Positions 1 to 16,202 of a DNA stretch of 64,000 nucleotides are shown piece after piece. Under the pieces are notes generated by a model, which saw nothing but the letters and a program-made list of their open reading frames with translations, ran no database searches and was not told the DNA's origin. Source of the DNA: Leptospira ainlahdjerensis (GTDB lineage: Bacteria; Spirochaetota; Leptospiria; Leptospirales; Leptospiraceae); the NCBI RefSeq assembly GCF_016919175.1, contig NZ_JAFFPU010000022.1, positions 1-64,000 of the forward strand, given 5' to 3'. Position 1 is the stretch's first letter, and every line of letters starts with the position of its first letter. A program made the translations under genes and the position numbers.

Positions 1-400
1 GCAAAAATAACGAAAAGACAATCCAACAATGGGTTGTCGGAAATTCGATGATGGATTTTTGGAAATCCCTGCGTTTAGGCGAACTTCGCATAACTCCTTC
101 GATAAGAATTCAGCTTTCCTTTGCAAACACTGTCGGTGTTACGACGATGAATTTCAGTGATAATCTGCGTTTACGCGAACTTCGCATACCCTCTCTCGCG
201 CAAAAATAACGAAAAGACAATCCAACAATGGGTTGTCGGAAATTCGATGATGGATTTTTGGAAATCCCTGCGTTTAGGCGAACTTCGCATAATTCCCCCC
301 GCGTAGAACGAACGATTCAACTTTTTTTAATTTCAGTTGTCGGTGTTACGACGACTCAAGCTTCTCTCAACTTACTCGCGTTTAAGCGAACTTCGCATAG
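1..400. repeat. Array of ~100-bp palindromic repeats, left array (4 units)
   Basis: Four units each end in a GCGTTTAGGCGAACTTCGC-like element, with the conserved GAACTTCG starting at 81, 177, 280 and 388 (spacing 96, 103 and 108 bp). The core GCGAACTTCGC is a perfect 5+1+5 palindrome. Upstream of it most units have a second palindrome with GTCG/CGAC arms (for example GTCGGTGTTACGAC at 132-145 and 339-352). Positions 1-93 and 200-292 are the same sequence, a 93-bp direct repeat. The array runs off the left edge of the window. No gene is seen inside it. Confidence 0.85.
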
Positions 401-917
401 TTAAATCACAGTAAAAAGGAAAACAATTTTGATCAGAAATCAGAGGGGGTAAATGACCGCACAAAACCTATTTTCGAACTCCTGTATTTATACAAAATTC
501 GCGGAATCATTCGGATCAAGAAAAAGCGTCTTCATCGAATTCATAATTTCCGATTTTTAGAAAATTCTCCTCGCTAATTCCAATCCGATCCAGCTTACCT
601 TCGCTCAAACGCTGATTTTGATCGTGGATTACAGTGCTTGCGTTTATGCGAAGTTCCTCTAAACGCACGATGGGAAACGAATTCAGAAAAGTATCTTGTG
701 ACCGGCAATGGATTTTTATTCTAAAATTTAATACGAGGGATTTTAACCGCTTGAAAAAAACAACCCTTCCATCAATTTATAAAATTGTAAAACGATCCGA
801 TCAACTCATCGTTGTCTGAATTCCTTTAGATCGAAATCCAAGAAAAGATCCGATCCAATATTTTCTTTCTAAAAAGGATTGAATAGACGGAACAACGAAA
901 GAATCTGAATCAAAGAT
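401..917. other. Gene-free stretch, AT-rich
   Basis: No convincing gene here. A 61-codon open frame at 634-819 has no recognisable domain and begins inside a degenerate copy of the repeat (640-660, GCGTTTATGCGAAGTTC followed by an inverted TAAACGC), so I do not call it. The promoter of the gene at 918 should lie here, but I see no clear -35/-10 pair. Confidence 0.4.
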
Positions 918-1310
918 ATGAAAACACAAAAAAAGATCGCACTCGCCGATTCAGTTTCCGCTTTTATAGCAGGAGCTTTCACATTAATATTCTCTTCATT
1001 CCTTTGCGAATGGTATCGTTGGCCCCTTCATCTAATTCTATTCATCGGGATGGTGAATATGCTTTACGGATTTTATTCCGGATTTATCAGCTTCCGATTC
1101 ATAACGGGAAATTTAGTTGCCAAAGAAATCATTATTCTATTGATCATTGCAAACAGCCTCTGGGGAGGATATTGTCTTACTCAAATTTTTTATCTTCAAA
1201 GTAGTTCTTCTATTCTTGGACTCTTACATCTCGGTTTCGAAGCGATCTACGTCTTAGGCTTGGCTTATTGGGAGGCTAAAATCCTTCTTCCAAACTCCAA
1301 AGAAGAGTAA
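918..1310 (+). CDS. Small hypothetical membrane protein, four predicted helices
   Basis: A 130-residue protein of unknown function. Hydrophobic segments at about residues 7-29, 35-57, 66-93 and 98-124 indicate four membrane-spanning helices with short loops and a charged C-terminal tail (NSKEE). Nearly the whole protein is membrane, with no extracellular domain or catalytic motif visible. The size and layout resemble small four-helix families such as DoxX or SPW-type proteins, but I see no diagnostic motif for either. The start is the ATG at 918 with only a weak AAAGA-type ribosome site. It stands alone, with repeats upstream and a long gene-free stretch downstream. Confidence 0.7.
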   Translation: MKTQKKIALADSVSAFIAGAFTLIFSSFLCEWYRWPLHLILFIGMVNMLYGFYSGFISFRFITGNLVAKEIIILLIIANSLWGGYCLTQIFYLQSSSSILGLLHLGFEAIYVLGLAYWEAKILLPNSKEE

Positions 1311-1967
1311 GTGAGTTCCTTTTTTCCGAGATAGATTTCTTTTTTTTAGAAAGGGTCATTAAATCGGATTCTTTAAAATTATTAATTTTCCCCTAAATGA
1401 GCCTTCAAAACCGGATCGAGCATGGAAATAAATAGTATAGAATTCTTAAAAATTTTATTCTTTTGTTACGAAGCTGAAAGGAATCCAGAAATATTTTATT
1501 ATAAATTTTGCGTAAACATCTTACTTCAAGAATCATAAAATTCCCGACAAATACAGAAATGAGCAAAAATACCAAGGGCCCTACACAACGATATTCAAGT
1601 TTCAATTTCTAAAAATAAATCTTTTCCTTTCGTGAAAAGGGGAATTATCATCCGATTCGAAGAAAATATTTTTTTAGAAGATGCAATGGAAGAGAAAACA
1701 ATTCGCAATTTCTCTTTTCTCAACGCTACATTAATTTCTTTTTTGGGAGTGGGTCTTAGCTCTTCGATTTCTTTTAGTACGGTCGAAAAAAAATAATTAG
1801 AAAATAATTGGATTCTTAAAAAAGAAGTTTAGAACGGAAACGTGCTGATCGTTTCCAATGACAAGAGTCTGTTTTTGACTTTTTAAAAGATAAAGGAAAA
1901 ATTCCCTTTATCGGATTTGAAATTCGTTGTTTCTTTTTTAGAAAATTTAGGAGCTATATATCGCTTT
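1311..1967. other. Gene-free stretch with a possible gene remnant
   Basis: AT-rich and without a full gene. On the plus strand a frame open from about 1612 to 1795 reads as plausible protein from a GTG at 1632: a charged first half (IIIRFEEN, LEDAMEEK) followed by a hydrophobic stretch (LISFLGVG). It has no ribosome site and stops after about 55 codons. I read it as a likely fragment of a decayed gene, not a working one. Confidence 0.35.
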
Positions 1968-2654
1968 TTAGATATCTTCCAAAAGGTAAGGACGTGTGTA
2001 TTCTCGGATAATCTCCACGACAAAACGACCCCAGCTTTTAGGATCATTCTGGGAAATTTCAATTTGTTTGATTTTCGGGAAATATGGCTGCGGCTTAAAA
2101 AGGCTGTGAGAGAGCTCAATGGCACGTAGGTAATTATCCACTCTTTTTACCCGGACAAAGTTCAAAAGTTCCGCTTGAACCTGGCTCTGAGGAATATAAC
2201 CGACAATGATGAGCTTGGGGAAAAGAGATTTTTTCAAAAGATTGATGAATTCCCCAAAACTATCCACGCGATCGATAAAACCTTCGTAAGCTCCCCCGCC
2301 GAGGTTCATAATCTGTGTTACGATATCCATCGTAAAGGAAACCCCCTCCGCAGAAGTCATATCGGAGATGATTACGATTCCCTCGTCCGGCTGAAATGTC
2401 TTAAACATCTGATTCCCTTTGAATTGCCTTCTCAGAAGTTTTGCCGCTGAAATGTCAATTTCTGCGGCCTTTGCAAAAAGGGCCTTTCCATTCGAATCAA
2501 GAATCGGTTCTCTTGTTATAAGATATCTCTTTTTTGCTGCGTTCTGATTCATCACTCGAAACGCCTTTACTTTTTCTTCGATCTCATCTAAAGAACAGTA
2601 TCCGATCTTCAATACGTTCTCTCTTGACCTTTTCTCTAACTCTGTATCTTCCAT
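1968..2654 (-). CDS. Conserved hypothetical protein, about 228 residues
   Basis: A soluble-looking protein with no signal peptide or membrane segment and no family I recognise. The N-terminal third is charged and helical ([22 protein letters not shown]). The middle has alternating hydrophobic strands ([19 protein letters not shown]), suggesting an alpha/beta fold, with a glycine-rich turn (NLGGGAYEG) between them. I place the start at the ATG at 2654; a GTG at 2675 would add seven residues, and neither has a good ribosome site. It is transcribed away from the lipoprotein gene at 2819, so the 164 bp between them may hold divergent promoters. The reading frame is intact and the codon use matches the neighbours. 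Confidence 0.7.
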   Translation of the reverse strand: MEDTELEKRSRENVLKIGYCSLDEIEEKVKAFRVMNQNAAKKRYLITREPILDSNGKALFAKAAEIDISAAKLLRRQFKGNQMFKTFQPDEGIVIISDMTSAEGVSFTMDIVTQIMNLGGGAYEGFIDRVDSFGEFINLLKKSLFPKLIIVGYIPQSQVQAELLNFVRVKRVDNYLRAIELSHSLFKPQPYFPKIKQIEISQNDPKSWGRFVVEIIREYTRPYLLEDI

Positions 2655-2818
2655 TTGAAGTTTTAGGGATGGCACGACTCGATTCTCGAGATCCGAACTA
2701 GTTACCCTTATCCCATTTTATCATAACATTTAATTTATTTTGAACAACCCGCTTCTCTCCAATCGAGAAACAAGATTAAAACACTTGCGCCTTATTTCCA
2801 TTTTTTCTGAATGGAATC

Positions 2819-3286
<468 letters not shown>

Positions 3287-3293
3287 GTCATAG

Positions 3294-3818
3294 ATGAATG
3301 AAAAAAGTAAAAATCCACCGCGTAGATTTAATAGCGAGATCTACGTTGACTCCGAAGATCGCTGGATCTTTAACGGAAATCGGATCATCCAAAAGGAAGT
3401 CCTCAACTACTTTCGTAAAAATCTTCGCGAGGACGAATTCGGAATTTTTATAGATAATCGTTTCGGAGAACTTTCCGAAAATGGTTATTTAGAATTGGAA
3501 GGATACCCGATTCATCTCACTTCTTGCAAAAAATCAGGAGGAACGTTAGTCTTCCTTTCCGAGACCGAAGTTATTTTTTCACTCGGAGAACTATCCTTCG
3601 CGTTAGACGTAAACGGTTGCCTCTTTGCAAGAACCGCAAATAATCGCAAATTGAAATTCAGACCGGATCGTAATTGTCTTTCGGATCTCAGCGTTTTCCT
3701 CGAAGAAACAAAGGATGGAATCGAAATCCATTTTCAAGGTGTTAGAATTGCAATTCCCGATTCCGGAGAATCGCCGAAAGTGCCGATTCCGATTGAATTT
3801 AGTTCTTCTCTTTCTTAA
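3294..3818 (+). CDS. DUF1285-like hypothetical protein
   Basis: A 174-residue soluble protein beginning at an ATG 7 bp after the lipoprotein gene. Its N-terminal half ([19 protein letters not shown], then a segment with FIDNRFGEL) follows the pattern of DUF1285 proteins, where a 'wet' residue line W.....I.....L..F leads into two small beta-rich domains. I assign this by recollection of the family pattern, not by a search. The function of DUF1285 is unknown to me. There is no signal peptide or membrane segment. It closes the small gene cluster; after it the right-hand repeat array begins within about 190 bp. Confidence 0.65.
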   Translation: MNEKSKNPPRRFNSEIYVDSEDRWIFNGNRIIQKEVLNYFRKNLREDEFGIFIDNRFGELSENGYLELEGYPIHLTSCKKSGGTLVFLSETEVIFSLGELSFALDVNGCLFARTANNRKLKFRPDRNCLSDLSVFLEETKDGIEIHFQGVRIAIPDSGESPKVPIPIEFSSSLS

Positions 3819-3999
3819 AAAATAACCTCACCCCGTTTTATTTTTTTTTCGTTTTCTGAATCTTCTTATTCCCTTTTTCAACATTTGGATTTTATTCAAA
3901 AAAGGAAAAATCAATGAAACACTTTCTCTTTGAAATGGAGACTGAAATTGAATCAATAAACCCATTTTTTTTAATAAGCGACTTTCTAAAAAGGAATCG
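3819..3999. other. AT-rich spacer before the right repeat array
   Basis: T-rich runs follow the stop at 3818 (a TTTTATTTTTTTTT tract near 3836-3849) but no strong hairpin precedes them, so I do not call a terminator. No gene seen. Confidence 0.4.
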
Positions 4000-4925
4000 T
4001 GTTTAGACGAACTTCAGATAAACCCCTCACGGGCAAAAATAGAGAAAAATCAACGCTTCTGTGATTTGTGTGATCTGCAAAAATGATTTTTTGTGAACTC
4101 TGCGTTTATGCGAACTTCGTATAATTCCAATCCGCGTCGAAGCAGTATAACCATTCCTTCCACGAATTTGTCGGAGATAGGACGAAGAATTTCAGTGAAC
4201 TTTGCGCTTAGGCGAACTTCGTATAACTCCCCCGCGTAGGACGATTAAACTTTTTTTTAAGTTCAGTTGTCGGAATTACGAGGATTGAAGCTTCTCGCAG
4301 CCCGCGTTTAGGCCGAACTTCGCATAATTCCATAAAACCGAGAATGGTCGATGCTTTTTACATTCAATGTCGAAACTACGACGAAGAATTTCAGTGAACT
4401 TTGCGTTTAGGCGAACTTCGCACAAACTCCTTCGATAAGAATTCAGCTTTCCTTTGCTAACTCTGTCGAAACTACGACGAAGAATTTCAGTAAAACTCTG
4501 TATTTATACGAACTTCGTATAACTCCTTCGATAAGAATTCAGCTTTCCTTTGCTAACTCTGTCGAAACTACGACGAATAATTTCAGTAAAACTCTGTATT
4601 TATACGAACTTCGTATAACTCCTTCGATAAGAATTCAGCTTTCCTTTGCTAACTCTGTCGAAACTACGACGAAGAATTTCAGTAAAACTCTGCATTTATA
4701 CGAACTTCGGAAAACTCCCCCGCGTAGGACGATTAAACTTTTTTTTAAGTTCAGTTGTCGGAATTACGAGGATTGAAGCTTCTCGCAGCCTGCGTTTAGG
4801 CTGAACTTCGTAAAACTCCTTCGGCCAGGATTCAGTTTTCTTTCGCGAGTTCCGTCGGAATTATGACGACGAATTTCAGTAAAACTCTGCGTTTAGGCGA
4901 ACTTCGCACAAACTCCCCGTGTCCA
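4000..4925. repeat. Array of ~100-bp palindromic repeats, right array (10 units)
   Basis: Ten units with the conserved GAACTTCG beginning at 4009, 4112, 4214, 4315, 4413, 4510, 4606, 4702, 4803 and 4899, so a period of 96-103 bp. The core palindrome varies but often stays palindromic: GCGAACTTCGC in several units and TATACGAACTTCGTATA in the units at 4510 and 4606. In eight of the ten units a second GTCG-N6-CGAC type palindrome lies with its centre 39.5-42.5 bp upstream of the core centre (for example 4369-4382, 4465-4478, 4561-4574, 4657-4670). The three units around 4413-4700 are nearly identical; the outer ones have drifted. It is the same family as the array at 1-400. Confidence 0.9.
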
Positions 4926-5170
4926 AAGAAACAGTATATGTTCTTCTCTTTCGGATAAATTAGAAATTATGAATCCTTTTTGAAATGGATCCTTCGAATA
5001 GTTTTCCTCTTTCGGAATTTCAAAAGACAAACCTTTAACTTCGGCGGATTTTCGAGTTTTTGAAAACTCTACAAACTTTCTTCATTGCGTGAGCGATCGA
5101 AGCGGAAATACTGCAATGCGCCATTGAAAAAAAAACTCTTTTCGGTCTTTTAAAAACGATTCTATGGCGC

Positions 5171-5220
5171 TTTGCAGATTGGAGCGTAGAGCGCGACTCT
5201 GCGTAGCAGAGGCACGCCCT
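5171..5220. repeat. GC-rich inverted repeats downstream of the TPR gene
   Basis: CTCTGC (5197-5202) and GCAGAG (5206-5211) form a perfect 6-bp stem around GTA, set in an unusually GC-rich stretch in otherwise AT-rich DNA. It lies just past the stop of the minus-strand TPR gene, where a terminator would be, but lacks a following T-run on that strand. It may be a dispersed intergenic repeat. The DNA from 4926 to 5170 shows no gene. Confidence 0.4.
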
Positions 5221-5230
5221 GAAAAAAAAG

Positions 5231-5707
5231 TTAGATAGCGGATCCCAGTTCTTCTTTGAGTTTTCTTGCTTCTTCGAAGTCAGGTTTGATTTGTATCGCC
5301 CGGTGCAAGTATTGCAGAGAGCGCTCGGGCCGATTCCAGATTTTATAGAGTGTTGCAAGATTGTAGAGGGAGATGTGAGGCGCGTCGTTTAAGTCGCAAC
5401 GTAAAGATTTTTTCAACCAATAGACGGCTTCCGTTTCTTTTCCCGCTCTTAAGAGTATGATTCCGATTTCGTTGCAAGGATTTCCGTAGTTCTGATTGAC
5501 TTCGACGGATTTGTAGAAGTGGAGCAACCCCTTTTCGTGGTTCCCCTTCTGATTTTCCATAAGACCTAAAAAGAAATATGCCTCGTGGTGTTCCTCTTCT
5601 TCCAGTGTAAGTTTGAACAGGTATTCGGCTCTATCAGAGTCGCCCGTTTTGTAAAAATATTTTGCCGCTTCCAGAAAATCAGAGGGAGTAAAGTTGTCCA
5701 ATTCCAT
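5231..5707 (-). CDS. Tetratricopeptide (TPR) repeat protein
   Basis: A 158-residue soluble protein made almost entirely of TPR helical pairs, with about four repeats. Typical positions are visible: A..Y(F)..G....A...(residues 14-27), the next at AYFFLGLMENQKGNHEKGLLHF, then EIGIILLRAGKETEAVYW, and a final repeat with the conserved A...KPDFEEA (about 135-148). TPRs act as protein-binding scaffolds; the partner cannot be read from sequence. No signal peptide is seen, so it is probably cytoplasmic. It follows dxs on the same strand after a 35-bp gap and may share its transcript. It resembles the TPR protein at 29993-30493 in layout and spacing. Confidence 0.85.
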   Translation of the reverse strand: MELDNFTPSDFLEAAKYFYKTGDSDRAEYLFKLTLEEEEHHEAYFFLGLMENQKGNHEKGLLHFYKSVEVNQNYGNPCNEIGIILLRAGKETEAVYWLKKSLRCDLNDAPHISLYNLATLYKIWNRPERSLQYLHRAIQIKPDFEEARKLKEELGSAI

Positions 5708-5742
5708 AACCCGTTTTTACTTTGATTTTCGGTTTGGAATCA

Positions 5743-7647
<1,905 letters not shown>

Positions 7648-7678
7648 GAAAACTTTCTATTCTAATTTTATAAAATTC

Positions 7679-9978
<2,300 letters not shown>

Positions 9979-9991
<13 letters not shown>

Positions 9992-10010
9992 TGTTTCCTC
10001 CGGGAAGAGA
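9979..10010 (-). promoter_or_regulatory. Strong ribosome binding site of the CHASE2 cyclase
   Basis: On the minus strand GGAGGAAACA directly precedes the ATG at 9991, with ideal spacing. This fixes the start of the cyclase. Confidence 0.7.
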
Positions 10011-10194
10011 TCGGGGATCAGTATCCTATCGGTCTGCGATTCGTCAATATTTTCCGGTTTCGAGGGTTCCCTCTTCGAGGTTGTTTTTGTCTTTTGTTTC
10101 CTTTTTTCAGTTCGTTTCGGGTTTTATTTTTCCGTTTTGTCAATTTTTTGACGCTTTTTTCTCCGGGAGACTTTGGAGCGGAACCGTCCTTTGT

Positions 10195-10671
10195 ATGGGG
10201 AATTCTTCTTTAAGGTCTGGTGTTACTTCTTGCGAAATTCGGAGAAAGGGGAATCTTTGCACGCTCCTCATTCCGGATGCGTTCGTGATTTCGAGAGGTT
10301 TGGAGGCGAGATTTCTGAGGTCGTCTTTGAGGGATCTTTTGTTTCGGTTTGATGAGGTTTTGATTCGAAAAAAGTTTTTGGGGAAGAGGTTGGTTTATGC
10401 GAGATACCAGGAGGAGGATCTCAACCTGAAGAAGATGAATTTTCGGCCTTTTGAGGAGGATTGGGTAAAGTTAGGAATCCTGGCTTGGGGATTGGGTGTG
10501 TCCCGTTGCCTTCTTTTTTCTATTTTATTAGAATTGGATAGTGAATTAATGAATCACCGTAAAACAAAAACGACTGGAGTTCCAACAACCCTTTCTATTA
10601 CAAGAAAGTTGATCTTTTTAAAAAAAGAAATTTCGAGCGAAATCCGCAAATCACGGAGCCATCCAACGTAA
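10195..10671 (+). CDS. DUF1564 family protein (Leptospira-specific family)
   Basis: A 158-residue soluble protein of unknown function. The N-terminal CTLLIPDAF and the central to C-terminal WVKLGILAWGLGVSRCLLF are the signature stretches I know from DUF1564, a multi-copy family found in Leptospira. The central basic helix (RKKFLGKRLVYARYQ) and the following 'A..GVSRC.LF...L' part have the look of a ribbon-helix-helix or helix-turn-helix DNA-binding region, but this is inference. An upstream extension in the same frame to 9991 is unlike the family, so I start at the ATG at 10195, with GGAG about 17 bp upstream. It is the only plus-strand gene between the cyclase and trpA. The role remains unknown. 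Confidence 0.85.
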   Translation: MGNSSLRSGVTSCEIRRKGNLCTLLIPDAFVISRGLEARFLRSSLRDLLFRFDEVLIRKKFLGKRLVYARYQEEDLNLKKMNFRPFEEDWVKLGILAWGLGVSRCLLFSILLELDSELMNHRKTKTTGVPTTLSITRKLIFLKKEISSEIRKSRSHPT

Positions 10672-10694
10672 AAAAAGAACCGATTCCTTCCCAT

Positions 10695-10707
10695 CGTTTC
10701 CCAAACG
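10695..10707. terminator. Possible hairpin between convergent genes
   Basis: CGTTT-CCC-AAACG is a small perfect stem-loop in the 68-bp gap between the convergent DUF1564 gene and trpA. On the minus strand a T-run follows only about 25 bp later, so a terminator role is only a suggestion. Confidence 0.3.
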
Positions 10708-10739
10708 GAGCTTCGATTTGTTCGGAGCATACCCGTCTT

Positions 10740-11534
10740 TTATCTCATAGAAGAACGAACCTCTGAAGCATACAAAAATAACTTTTCTCCACAACCATCC
10801 TTGTCACTCCCGTTCTCTTCAATGATCCTCTGCACCGCCGAACCGATGATTACACCGTCGGCGTATCTCGAAATTTCCTTGGCTTGATCTGCAGAAGAAA
10901 TCCCAAAGCCGGCGCAAACAGGAAGGGAAACCACTTTCTTCACAAACTTGATTCTTTCTTCCAGACCTTCTGAGAGAGCTCTTCTTTCTCCGGTAACACC
11001 GTAAGAAGTCACGTAGTAGATAAAACCGGAAGCAAGCGACTTCATAGAACGAATTCTCTCTTCCGTTGTGGCCGGAGTCACAAGGTGAATAAAATCAATC
11101 TTCCTCTTTTCGAGTTGAGTAAAAAATTCTTCCGCTTCCGGGGTATCGTACGGAAGATCGGGAATGATCAAACCTTGAATACCGGAATTCTTCGCCATCT
11201 CCGTAAAAACTTCCAAACCCATAGAATACAGAGGATTAAAATAAGTCAGATAAACAAGAGGCGTTTCCGGGTGCAACTTATGAATCGCGGCGGTCACTTC
11301 CAAAATTTTCTTCATCGAAAACGGATGAGCTAATGCCCTTTTAAAAGCCTTCTGAATCACGGGCCCATCGGCCACAGGATCTGTAAACGGAATCCCCAAT
11401 TCTAAGATACCGGCTCCACCCCGTATGAGCGCATCCGCCCAAACTACTGAAGAATCGTAATCGGGATCGCCTAACGAGATATAGGGGATAAAAACACTTT
11501 TCTCATCCGAGAATACGGCAGATATCGCGCTCAA
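10740..11534 (-). CDS. trpA: Tryptophan synthase alpha chain
   Basis: Cleaves indole-3-glycerol phosphate to indole and glyceraldehyde 3-phosphate, passing the indole through a tunnel to TrpB. The 264 residues match the family. The catalytic glutamate lies in LELGIPFTDPVADG, which also holds the catalytic aspartate; phosphate-binding glycines appear in GFGISSADQ and DGVIIGSA. The start is a TTG at 11534 that overlaps the trpB stop in TTGA, preceded by AAAAGGAG. A longer frame running back to 11702 is only overlap with trpB and bears no resemblance to TrpA. Last gene of the long minus-strand cluster. trpA and trpB are translationally coupled, fitting equal amounts of the two subunits. Confidence 0.96.
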   Translation of the reverse strand: MSAISAVFSDEKSVFIPYISLGDPDYDSSVVWADALIRGGAGILELGIPFTDPVADGPVIQKAFKRALAHPFSMKKILEVTAAIHKLHPETPLVYLTYFNPLYSMGLEVFTEMAKNSGIQGLIIPDLPYDTPEAEEFFTQLEKRKIDFIHLVTPATTEERIRSMKSLASGFIYYVTSYGVTGERRALSEGLEERIKFVKKVVSLPVCAGFGISSADQAKEISRYADGVIIGSAVQRIIEENGSDKDGCGEKLFLYASEVRSSMR

Positions 11535-12736
11535 GAAAATTCTCCTTTTCTCAGTCTCGCCACTTCGGCTACGTCCTTGTCCCCTCTTCCAGATAAACAA
11601 ATTAGAATGTCTTCCTTCTTTCCCATCTCTTTCGCGAGACTTTTTGCATATTGAAAAGCGTGAGCTGTCTCTAATGCGGGAATGATTCCTTCGATGCGAC
11701 AAACTTCTAAAAAGGCGTCTAACGCACCTTCGTCGTTTACGTTCGCGTATGTCACTCTTCCGCTCTGATGAAGATACGCGTGTTCCGGGCCTACTCCTGG
11801 ATAATCAAGTCCAGCCGAAACGGAATGAGCGGGAACGATCTGACCGAATTCGTCCTGAATCACCAGAGTTTTGGTTCCGTGTAAGAATCCGGTTTTTCCA
11901 AACGCCATAGTTGCTGAGTGAGAACCAGGCGTAGAAGAATAGCCTCCGGCCTCGACACCGTAGAGTTTTACTTTTTTATCTTTGATAAAACCATAAAACA
12001 TCCCGATCGCGTTGGAACCGCCTCCGACGCAGGCAACGACCGCGTTCGGAAGTTTTCCATTCTCTTTTTTAAATTGTTTTCTGGATTCGATTCCGATCAC
12101 GGATTGAAAGTCTCTTACGATCGTCGGAAACGGATGCGGTCCGATCGAAGAACCCACGATATAGTGTGTATTAGAAACATTTAATGCCCAGTCTCTCATC
12201 GCCTCGCTGGTGGCGTCTTTGAGAGTGGCGGTTCCCGCGGAAACGCCTACGACCTTCGCGCCCATCATTCTCATGCGAATCGCATTGAGTTCTTGACGAC
12301 GCAAATCCTCGTCGCCCATGTAAACGACGGTTTCCAACTGGAACATCGCTCCCACGGTCGCGGTCGCAACGCCGTGCTGACCCGCTCCGGTTTCGGCGAT
12401 GATTCTTGTTTTTCCCATCGCTTTTGCGATCAGAACCTGACCGATCGTATTGTTGATCTTATGCGCTCCGGTATGATTGAGATCTTCTCTCTTGAGCCAG
12501 ATTCTCGCGCCACCCCAGGCCTTTGTTAGACGTTCCGCATAAGTCAGCGGAGAAGGTCTTCCGATATAATTCTTACGATAGTATTCGAGTTCTTTTTTGA
12601 AGTGTTTGTTCTTCTTTAACTTCTTGTACGTGGCTTCGAGTTCCACGAGAGCGTCGTGAAGAATTTCAGGAGAATAACGTCCGCCGAATTCCCCGAAGTA
12701 TCCTTCCTTCTCGGAATGTTTTGATTCTTTTCCCAT
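11531..12736 (-). CDS. trpB: Tryptophan synthase beta chain
   Basis: Pyridoxal-phosphate enzyme that condenses indole with serine to form tryptophan; works as an alpha2-beta2 complex with TrpA. The 401 residues are full length. The PLP lysine is Lys93 in HTGAHKINN; the N-terminal GYFGEFGGRY, the AETGAGQHGVA loop and the phosphate-binding CVGGGSNAIG are all present. The ATG at 12736 has GGAGTAGGT upstream and lies 2 bp past the proS stop. Only trpB and trpA of the trp pathway are here; the earlier steps must be encoded elsewhere. No attenuator or leader peptide is visible, and the genes are embedded in the long operon behind proS. Confidence 0.97.
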   Translation of the reverse strand: MGKESKHSEKEGYFGEFGGRYSPEILHDALVELEATYKKLKKNKHFKKELEYYRKNYIGRPSPLTYAERLTKAWGGARIWLKREDLNHTGAHKINNTIGQVLIAKAMGKTRIIAETGAGQHGVATATVGAMFQLETVVYMGDEDLRRQELNAIRMRMMGAKVVGVSAGTATLKDATSEAMRDWALNVSNTHYIVGSSIGPHPFPTIVRDFQSVIGIESRKQFKKENGKLPNAVVACVGGGSNAIGMFYGFIKDKKVKLYGVEAGGYSSTPGSHSATMAFGKTGFLHGTKTLVIQDEFGQIVPAHSVSAGLDYPGVGPEHAYLHQSGRVTYANVNDEGALDAFLEVCRIEGIIPALETAHAFQYAKSLAKEMGKKEDILICLSGRGDKDVAEVARLRKGEFS

Positions 12737-12738
12737 AC

Positions 12739-14469
<1,731 letters not shown>

Positions 14470-14474
14470 GCGTT

Positions 14475-16195
<1,721 letters not shown>

Positions 16196-16202
<7 letters not shown>

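Noticed and set aside
634..819. 61-codon frame
   Set aside because: It begins in a degenerate repeat copy and has no domain or ribosome site.
4498..4625. loxP-like arms (TATACGAA and TTCGTATA)
   Set aside because: The arms match loxP in part but abut around one base, with no 8-bp spacer, and other units of the family lack the match. Coincidence is more likely.
4000..4925. CRISPR array
   Set aside because: The repeated element is spaced evenly at about 100 bp but the spacers are themselves related, not unique, and no cas gene is near.
5035..5230. Possible gene overlapping the TPR 3' end
   Set aside because: The frame is a shadow of the TPR gene running on into the GC-rich repeat.
11535..11702. 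N-terminal extension of trpA
   Set aside because: It overlaps trpB in another frame and has no similarity to TrpA; the TTG at 11534 has a good ribosome site.
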